Shown here in pieces: positions 14,013 through 18,230 of a stretch of 18,230 bases of DNA. A model generated the notes under the pieces. That model saw nothing but the letters and a program-made list of their open reading frames with translations. It had not been told where the DNA came from and did no database searches. The DNA comes from UBA9732 sp963615565 (GTDB lineage Bacteria > Spirochaetota > Spirochaetia > Sphaerochaetales > Sphaerochaetaceae), in the NCBI GenBank assembly GCA_963615565.1, contig CAVEGR010000148.1, positions 1-18,230 of the forward strand, read 5' to 3'. How positions within the stretch are numbered: position 1 is the stretch's first letter; the number at the start of each line of letters is the position of its first letter. Made by a program: the position numbers and the translations under genes.

Positions 14013-15197
14013 TGCAAACGCTTCAAACTTCTTTAGAAAGTTTTTCAGCTCTTCTTTGTCAGTTGTACTAGCTGCTCCTTGGTAAAGTGGAGCTTTTCCA
14101 CCACCTTTTGCTCCAATGACAGGTAGAAGTGTTTTCCTAACTTCATTAAAATCCTTTTTTTCGTACTTTCCCTTTAGTGCAATAACCCAGAGACTTCTGT
14201 CTTTTTCTACCTTAATAACGCACATTGCAAGATCATCATAATTGTTAGAAGCGTGTTGGAATCCTTGTAAATCATAGTTATTATCTACAATAAAAGCAGC
14301 TATATTGTTGTTAAGATTTTTCTCAATTTGATAGCCTGAAACTATCTTATCTAGCTCTTTTTTCTCATGTGATAATTGATTTAGGCTATTGTTAAGACTC
14401 TCTACCTTGGGAACCACATCTAAAGGAGAACAGGTCAACTTAGAACAAAGTTCTTCTTGAAGCTTTAAACTCTTCATTGCATACGAAAAGGCTTCTTCAC
14501 CACACTTAAAGTATAATCTCACATGCCCTCTTATGTTTTCATGTCCAATGCAATAGATAAGCCAAAGTTCTGAGGTTTTTGCAACATGAACTCCACCACA
14601 AGCAATTCTATCCACATCCTGAATTTCTACTATGCGCACATCACCTTCAACTTTAATTGACCTTCTAAGACCCAACGCTTCTGCATCTTTGTGGCTCATT
14701 TCATGATACAAGATTGGATGACTTTCCATTATCACCTTGTTGGCAGCCTTTACCAAATTTTCAATTACTGTTTCAGATATCTCTGCCTGGTTGGTTTCTA
14801 TTGTCAAATATTCATCGCCAAGATGTACAGCCACTGTTCCAATGTTAAAATTTGTGAAAAGAAGACCTGATAACATATGCTGAGCAGTATGCATTACCAT
14901 GAATTTATATCTATGTGCCCAGTCTAGTTTTAATGTAAAGCTCTCACCTATTTTTATTGGACAATCATTTTCTTTGCTATCTTTAATAAACAATACAGAA
15001 TCACCGTTTTCTGCTTTCTTGGTATCCACAATCTCATATGGTCCTAAAAAACCTCTATCTCCGGGCTGTCCACCACATTCTGGGTAGAATATTGTGCTAT
15101 CGGTTAGCACTTCAATGATGTTTTCTTTCTTGCGAACATCAACTACGGTGCACGTTGTTTCTTTCTTGTATGTATCTTTGTAATAGAGTTTATCCAT
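14004..15197 (-). CDS. alaX: alanyl-tRNA editing protein AlaX, long form with DHHA1 domain
   Basis: A 397-residue free-standing homologue of the AlaRS editing region. Such proteins hydrolyse mischarged Ser- or Gly-tRNA-Ala. The zinc and catalytic site is intact: HTAQH (His103, His107) and CGGVH (Cys200, His204). The N-terminal part has the AlaRS-like FYPECGGQPGDRG block (about 37-49), with Cys at 41 where Gly or Ser is usual. A coiled-coil-like stretch follows (about 255-295), then a DHHA1-like C terminus with GAKGGGKAPLYQG. This makes it an AlaX-L rather than the short form. Upstream an AAGGATA stands 12 nt from the ATG, and a -10-like TATCTT only 7 nt. Divergent from the 185-residue unknown gene. 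Confidence 0.92.
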   Translation of the reverse strand: MDKLYYKDTYKKETTCTVVDVRKKENIIEVLTDSTIFYPECGGQPGDRGFLGPYEIVDTKKAENGDSVLFIKDSKENDCPIKIGESFTLKLDWAHRYKFMVMHTAQHMLSGLLFTNFNIGTVAVHLGDEYLTIETNQAEISETVIENLVKAANKVIMESHPILYHEMSHKDAEALGLRRSIKVEGDVRIVEIQDVDRIACGGVHVAKTSELWLIYCIGHENIRGHVRLYFKCGEEAFSYAMKSLKLQEELCSKLTCSPLDVVPKVESLNNSLNQLSHEKKELDKIVSGYQIEKNLNNNIAAFIVDNNYDLQGFQHASNNYDDLAMCVIKVEKDRSLWVIALKGKYEKKDFNEVRKTLLPVIGAKGGGKAPLYQGAASTTDKEELKNFLKKFEAFAQS

Positions 15198-15204
15198 ATG
15201 CTAG

Positions 15205-15233
15205 AAGATATCCTTATTGTTAAATGTTGTCCA
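15205..15233 (-). promoter_or_regulatory. candidate alaX promoter, possibly leaderless
   Basis: On the minus strand TGGACA (15228-15233), a 17-nt spacer and TATCTT (15205-15210) precede the alaX ATG (15197) by 7 nt. The -35 matches 5/6 and the -10 4/6. Confidence 0.35.
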
Positions 15234-15249
15234 TTCCGATAAAAATCGG
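15217..15249 (+). promoter_or_regulatory. candidate promoter with overlapping inverted repeat
   Basis: TTGTTA (15217-15222), a 17-nt spacer and TAAAAA (15240-15245) form a possible promoter for the 185-residue gene. CCGAT-AAAA-ATCGG (15236-15249) is an inverted repeat lying over the -10, a position that would suit a repressor site. Confidence 0.35.
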
Positions 15250-15261
15250 TATCTTCAAAGG

Positions 15262-15282
15262 CATGGGGCTGTAAAGCCCATG
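15262..15282 (+). other. leader hairpin next to a ribosome binding site
   Basis: CATGGGGCT (15262-15270), loop GTAA, and AGCCCATG (15275-15282) form an 8-bp stem with one bulged G. It ends one base before the GAGGTG Shine-Dalgarno (15284-15289) of the next gene, so it could influence ribosome access or protect the mRNA end. I match it to no riboswitch class. Confidence 0.5.
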
Positions 15283-15293
15283 TGAGGTGAAAA

Positions 15294-15851
15294 ATGGCAA
15301 GAATAAAATCGGCGTTGGAGTTGGCGCTGGAAAAAACAAAAGATATAGAGATTGATGAAAGCAAGTATAGAGCAGACATACTGGAAAAAGAAGGTATGGC
15401 ACTGGCTGGCAAGTATTTAAATGATGCTCAAATGACAGATGAAGAGCTGTCTGGAAAATATAATTCTTATTCGGAAAATGATGTTGCGTTGGTGAAGAAA
15501 GGCATTGTTAATACTGTTTTCTCTAACTTGAGTTTGCCTTCAGATGACATGTACGAGATGCGTTTTGAGCGTATTGTGGCTCTAGTGGTGTTGGTTGCAG
15601 ACCAAAGCAGTCAGGCAATTTCGTCTATCAGACAAATTGGGGATTTGTTTGCACAATATGTCAAGCACAGAGATGACTTTATTCAAAGGATGCAAGAACA
15701 GGTTCAACAGGCAATGCAAGAAAACCCTGAGGCCTTCAATTCTAAGCAATATACACAACTGATTCAGCAAAATCTCAAAAAACTTGAAGCACAATACCAA
15801 GGTGCATTAGATAATGCGAAAGAAGCTTTGCACTCACAACTTAACATGTAA
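15294..15851 (+). CDS. uncharacterised 185-residue helical protein
   Basis: I do not recognise this protein. It is soluble: no signal peptide and no membrane segment long enough to span. The N-terminal third is charged and helix-rich (ALELALEKTKDIEIDESKY). The middle has an aliphatic helix (RIVALVVLVADQSSQAISSIRQIGDLFAQYV, about residues 90-120, given here only as its flanks RIVALVV and LFAQYV matter). The C-terminal third is Gln-rich and likely coiled coil (about 120-180). The start is supported by GAGGTG 4 nt upstream. It lies between alaX (divergent) and the mgtE leader (same strand, 283 nt on), and a separate promoter before mgtE suggests it is transcribed alone. A structural or protein-binding role would fit the composition, but nothing more specific can be said. 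Confidence 0.75.
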   Translation: MARIKSALELALEKTKDIEIDESKYRADILEKEGMALAGKYLNDAQMTDEELSGKYNSYSENDVALVKKGIVNTVFSNLSLPSDDMYEMRFERIVALVVLVADQSSQAISSIRQIGDLFAQYVKHRDDFIQRMQEQVQQAMQENPEAFNSKQYTQLIQQNLKKLEAQYQGALDNAKEALHSQLNM

Positions 15852-15864
15852 CTTTCATAAGTTA
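15849..15864 (+). terminator. small hairpin after the 185-residue gene
   Basis: TAACTT-TCAT-AAGTTA forms a 6-bp stem beginning at the stop codon. It lacks a following T run, so termination is doubtful. Confidence 0.25.
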
Positions 15865-15866
15865 TC

Positions 15867-15895
15867 TTGCAGTCATTTTACTGATTCGTTATACT
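15867..15895 (+). promoter_or_regulatory. candidate mgtE leader promoter
   Basis: TTGCAG (15867-15872), a 17-nt spacer and TATACT (15890-15895) give a sigma70-like site (3/6 and 5/6). Initiation near 15902 would give a leader of about 230 nt before mgtE. The leader begins with a small hairpin, GGAGT pairing with GCTCC (15904-15918). Confidence 0.45.
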
Positions 15896-15948
15896 CTTTT
15901 TTTGGAGTCTTGTGCTCCGTAACGTCTTTAATTAAAGGAGGAATTGTC

Positions 15949-16032
15949 ATGGAAGCTGGTAGTAGTAGCTTATATGCAGATCCAGATCCCGTTCCGCTCG
16001 GTACAACCCTCCTTGGATATAATTTGTTCTAA
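15949..16032 (+). CDS. 27-codon leader peptide upstream of mgtE with a DPDPVPL motif (MgtL-like)
   Basis: ATG at 15949 has a perfect Shine-Dalgarno, AAAGGAGG (15934-15941), 7 nt upstream, as strong as any in the window. The 27-residue product has an N-terminal Ser run, then LYADPDPVPLG (residues 8-18), and ends in GYNLF before TAA. Residues 11-17 (DPDPVPL) match EPDPTPL in the 17-residue MgtL peptide of Salmonella and E. coli. There, Asp/Glu-Pro and Pro codons make translation abort or slow at low Mg2+ and raise mgtA expression. Here the next gene is mgtE, an unrelated Mg2+ channel. I infer a cis-acting Mg2+-sensing leader peptide. The frame is open further upstream, but no other start has a ribosome site. 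Homology to MgtL is unlikely; convergence is more likely. Confidence 0.75.
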   Translation: MEAGSSSLYADPDPVPLGTTLLGYNLF

Positions 16033-16134
16033 AGAGACCCTCACATAGGAACCTTCCTATGAGTATTGAACGCAATCATTCTGCATTGGCGACTCTTCCA
16101 ACTCTGACTTTTCCCAAAGCCAGGGAGGTTGCAT
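16033..16134 (+). promoter_or_regulatory. structured mgtE leader with mutually exclusive pairings at the Shine-Dalgarno
   Basis: Hairpin A at 16044-16061 pairs CATAGGA with TCCTATG. Hairpin B at 16061-16095 pairs GAGT with ACTC and CGCAAT with ATTGGCG (one bulge). A short hairpin C (16102-16125) pairs CUCUG with CAGGG, with inner CTTT-AAAG. The mgtE Shine-Dalgarno, AGGGAGG (16122-16128), can also pair over 9 nt (one G-U) with AACCTTCCT (16050-16058), which opens hairpin A. It can also pair over 9 nt (one G-U) with CCTCCTTGG (16008-16016) inside the leader ORF. These were found by eye; no folding energies were computed. Confidence 0.6.
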
Positions 16135-17511
16135 ATGGCACAGCAAACTGCAACATTGGAAAGTACTCTTAAAACATTGGTGGAAAACAAAAAGTATTCT
16201 GCAGTAAAGGATATTCTTGTTACAATGAATCCATCTGATATAGCTGCAATTTTTGATGATCTTACGGAAGAACAATTACCCGTTATGTTTAGACTTCTTC
16301 CAAAGGCTCTTGCTGCAGATTCTTTTGTTGAGATGGATCCAGAAAATCAAGAGCTCTTGATTAAGGGCTTTTCTGATACAGAGCTTAAACAAGTTTTAGA
16401 TGAAATGTATGTTGATGACACAGTAGACATTGTTGAAGAAATGCCTGCAAATGTTGTAAGCAGAATTCTTAAACAAGTCACACCTGAAAAACGTAGAGAT
16501 ATAAACGAAATCTTACGCTATCCGGAAAACTCTGCTGGTTCAATCATGACCACTGAATATGTTTCTTTAAGAGCAAACATGACAATTAATGAAGCATTTA
16601 AGTGCATTAGAGAAACTGGTGTAGACAAAGAAACAATCTATACGTGTTATGTTCTATCCTCTTTTAACCGTCTACTTGGGACAGTCTCTGCAAAAAGCCT
16701 CATGCTTGCAAAAGATGACAATGCTACAGTAGAAAGCATTATGGAAACCAACCTCATCACGGTTACTACTAAAATGGACCAGGAAGAAGTTGCAAAAATG
16801 CTATCAAAATACAACTTACTTGCTCTTCCAGTTGTAGATAGTGATAACCGAATGGTTGGTATTGTTACCTTTGATGATGCTATGGACGTCATGGTTCAAG
16901 AAGCAACAGAAGATATCACTATCATGTCTGGTCAGACCCCTTATGAAAAAACTTACTTACGCACATCTCCTTGGGAATTATTTAAACACAGAATCCCTTG
17001 GCTCATGATTCTAATGGTAAGTGCAACCTTCACAGGTCTGATTATAACAAACTTTGAAACAGCTCTAGCGGTTCATGTTATCTTAACAGCTTTTATCCCA
17101 ATGCTTATGGACACAGGCGGAAACTCCGGATCTCAATCATCTGTTACCGTTATACGAGCCATCTCACTTGGAGAAGTAGAGTTTCATGACATTGGAAAAG
17201 TAATTTTGAAAGAACTTGCTACATCTTTTATGTGTGGTCTTGCTCTGGCTATAGCCTGTTTTGCAAAAATAATGCTCATAGATGGTCTGTTGTTTAAAAA
17301 TGAATCTGTGACAGTTGTAGTTGCTCTTGTAGTTAGCGCCACAATGTGTGTAACTGTCATAATTGCCAAACTCATTGGTTGCACACTACCACTTTTTGCC
17401 AAGAAAATTGGCTTTGACCCAGCTGTCATGGCAAGTCCTTTTCTCACTACAATTGTTGACGCACTATCCTTGCTAATCTATTTCTCAATTGCTACTGCAA
17501 TATTGTTTTGA
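16135..17511 (+). CDS. mgtE: Mg2+ channel/transporter MgtE
   Basis: A 458-residue MgtE, which lets Mg2+ into the cytosol through the inner membrane as a dimer. Order of parts: the helical N domain (about 1-130), paired CBS domains (about 135-255, with ENSAGSIMTTEYVSL and NLLALPVVDSDNRMVGIVTFDDA), a linking helix, then about five membrane segments (about 285-458). The conserved FIPMLMDTGGNSGSQSS loop and the pore aspartate in TTIVDALSL (Asp442) are intact. In the family, cytosolic Mg2+ bound by the N and CBS domains closes the pore. The start is the ATG at 16135, with GGAGG 6 nt upstream; a TTG two codons earlier is less likely. The leader before it carries a MgtL-like peptide and competing structures, so expression is probably Mg2+-responsive too. 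Confidence 0.97.
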   Translation: MAQQTATLESTLKTLVENKKYSAVKDILVTMNPSDIAAIFDDLTEEQLPVMFRLLPKALAADSFVEMDPENQELLIKGFSDTELKQVLDEMYVDDTVDIVEEMPANVVSRILKQVTPEKRRDINEILRYPENSAGSIMTTEYVSLRANMTINEAFKCIRETGVDKETIYTCYVLSSFNRLLGTVSAKSLMLAKDDNATVESIMETNLITVTTKMDQEEVAKMLSKYNLLALPVVDSDNRMVGIVTFDDAMDVMVQEATEDITIMSGQTPYEKTYLRTSPWELFKHRIPWLMILMVSATFTGLIITNFETALAVHVILTAFIPMLMDTGGNSGSQSSVTVIRAISLGEVEFHDIGKVILKELATSFMCGLALAIACFAKIMLIDGLLFKNESVTVVVALVVSATMCVTVIIAKLIGCTLPLFAKKIGFDPAVMASPFLTTIVDALSLLIYFSIATAILF

Positions 17512-17526
17512 AACAGAGAATTAGGT

Positions 17527-18230
17527 TTATTGATAGCTAGAATAAAGATCATATACAACAAGTTTTTTAGTAAATTCATCAATTTTGACTGTTGGATCAC
17601 AGCAGTCAAAATTGATTGTTTTTTCTCCACAAAGATAAAAACAATTGTCACTAAATTTACCTTCAATGTCTCCTACGTCCAAAACAACAAAGAAAGCAGG
17701 TGCTTTGCTTGAAATTAGGACATCAAACGAGTTTTCTCTCTTTTGTACTTTTTCAATTGTAATCTTAGGATTTGAAAGCTCTATTTTCTTGGGCCTTGCA
17801 AGAAGCAAAACTTCTTGCTTCGTCAATTCATCAGAAATACTAGTTCCATCAAAATTACCATAAGAAGATTCAACAAGAAGGAAGGTGTTCATTATATTGA
17901 TTTTTGATAACTCACACTCCCAAACCAATTCAACACACATACTATTCACTTCTACATTTGAAACATCAAAATGAGAAATCTCTTTTCCTGAAAAATCAAT
18001 AATCTTAATAATTAAATCAATCTTAGCAGGTTTAGGGCTATCATTGGCCACTTTAACAAAAACCTTATCATCCTTTGTATAAAGTAAGGGTCTAACAGGT
18101 TCGTAAAAACGCTTTGCAACATAATGAAGAGCCTTCCATTTTCCCCCATATTCAATACTGGACCAAGATGATACTGGCCAAACGTCATTTAATTGCCAGT
18201 AAAGCGTTCCCATGCAATAAGGCATAAGAC
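17527..18230 (-). CDS. beta-mannosidase, glycoside hydrolase family 2, C-terminal part
   Basis: The visible 234 codons are the 3' end of a leftward gene whose start lies beyond the right edge. MGTLYWQLNDVWPVSSWSSIEYGGKWKALHY is the family's block after the catalytic barrel, seen in exo-acting beta-mannosidases (quoted positions: its core GTLYWQLND at about 18190-18216). FYEPVRPLLY and the beta-sandwich-like C-terminal domains follow. The catalytic glutamates would be upstream, outside the window. The enzyme removes non-reducing beta-mannose from mannans or N-glycans. No signal peptide can be judged. It converges on mgtE with only 15 nt between the stops, and no terminator hairpin is visible there. 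Confidence 0.88.
   Translation of the reverse strand, partial: LMPYCMGTLYWQLNDVWPVSSWSSIEYGGKWKALHYVAKRFYEPVRPLLYTKDDKVFVKVANDSPKPAKIDLIIKIIDFSGKEISHFDVSNVEVNSMCVELVWECELSKINIMNTFLLVESSYGNFDGTSISDELTKQEVLLLARPKKIELSNPKITIEKVQKRENSFDVLISSKAPAFFVVLDVGDIEGKFSDNCFYLCGEKTINFDCCDPTVKIDEFTKKLVVYDLYSSYQ

Noticed and set aside
15814..16032. Longer 72-codon version of the mgtE leader ORF
   Set aside because: It would start inside the preceding gene without a ribosome site and run through the promoter. The ATG at 15949 has a perfect Shine-Dalgarno.
15852..16134. M-box (ykoK) Mg2+ riboswitch upstream of mgtE
   Set aside because: The expected conserved core (such as GGTGAGGCTCCT and ACGCTGCTGCCC) is not present. 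The leader instead has a translated short ORF and different hairpins.

Overview
The window looks like a chromosomal stretch from an AT-rich spirochaete, most likely Treponema or a close relative. This is inferred from protein types, not from a database search. PheRS is of the archaeal/eukaryotic kind known from spirochaetes, EF-G closely resembles mitochondrial EF-G1 (the spirochaete 'spd' type), and a CarD-family regulator, an MEP-pathway ispD-ispF pair and a non-lipidated peptide-binding protein are present. Almost every base is in a gene or a short junction. I see no tRNA, rRNA, CRISPR array, insertion sequence or phage gene.

Layout, left to right. rsmE (16S rRNA m3U1498 methyltransferase) points left and is divergent from an oligopeptide-type ABC substrate-binding protein. 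That gene converges on a leftward carD-ispD-ispF operon across three tandem 17-bp repeats. carD is divergent from malQ (4-alpha-glucanotransferase). malQ converges, through strong hairpins, on a leftward pair made of fusA and a small RecA/DnaB-like P-loop ATPase. A long rightward unit follows: pheS-pheT-pdhA-pdhB, with 1-, 4- and 11-nt overlaps, joining Phe-tRNA synthetase to the E1 alpha and beta subunits of a 2-oxoacid dehydrogenase. It converges on alaX (Ala-tRNA trans-editing protein) across a 14-bp tandem repeat. Then come an unrecognised 185-residue protein, a 283-nt gap, mgtE (Mg2+ channel), and the C-terminal part of a leftward GH2 beta-mannosidase cut by the window edge.

The most interesting part is the mgtE leader (about 15867-16134). 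It has a sigma70-like promoter, a perfect Shine-Dalgarno, and a 27-codon ORF whose residues 11-17 read DPDPVPL. It then has about 100 nt with mutually exclusive pairings that can bury the mgtE Shine-Dalgarno. The peptide motif closely matches the EPDPTPL of the enterobacterial MgtL leader peptide, which makes ribosomes unstable or slow at low Mg2+ and thereby turns on mgtA. I read this as a candidate spirochaetal Mg2+-sensing leader peptide that controls an unrelated Mg2+ transporter.

A second recurring theme is that several genes (rsmE, carD, malQ, alaX) have a plausible -10 hexamer only 6-7 nt before the start codon. This predicts leaderless or nearly leaderless mRNAs. By contrast, the genes inside operons and mgtE mostly carry good Shine-Dalgarno sites; pdhA is an exception.
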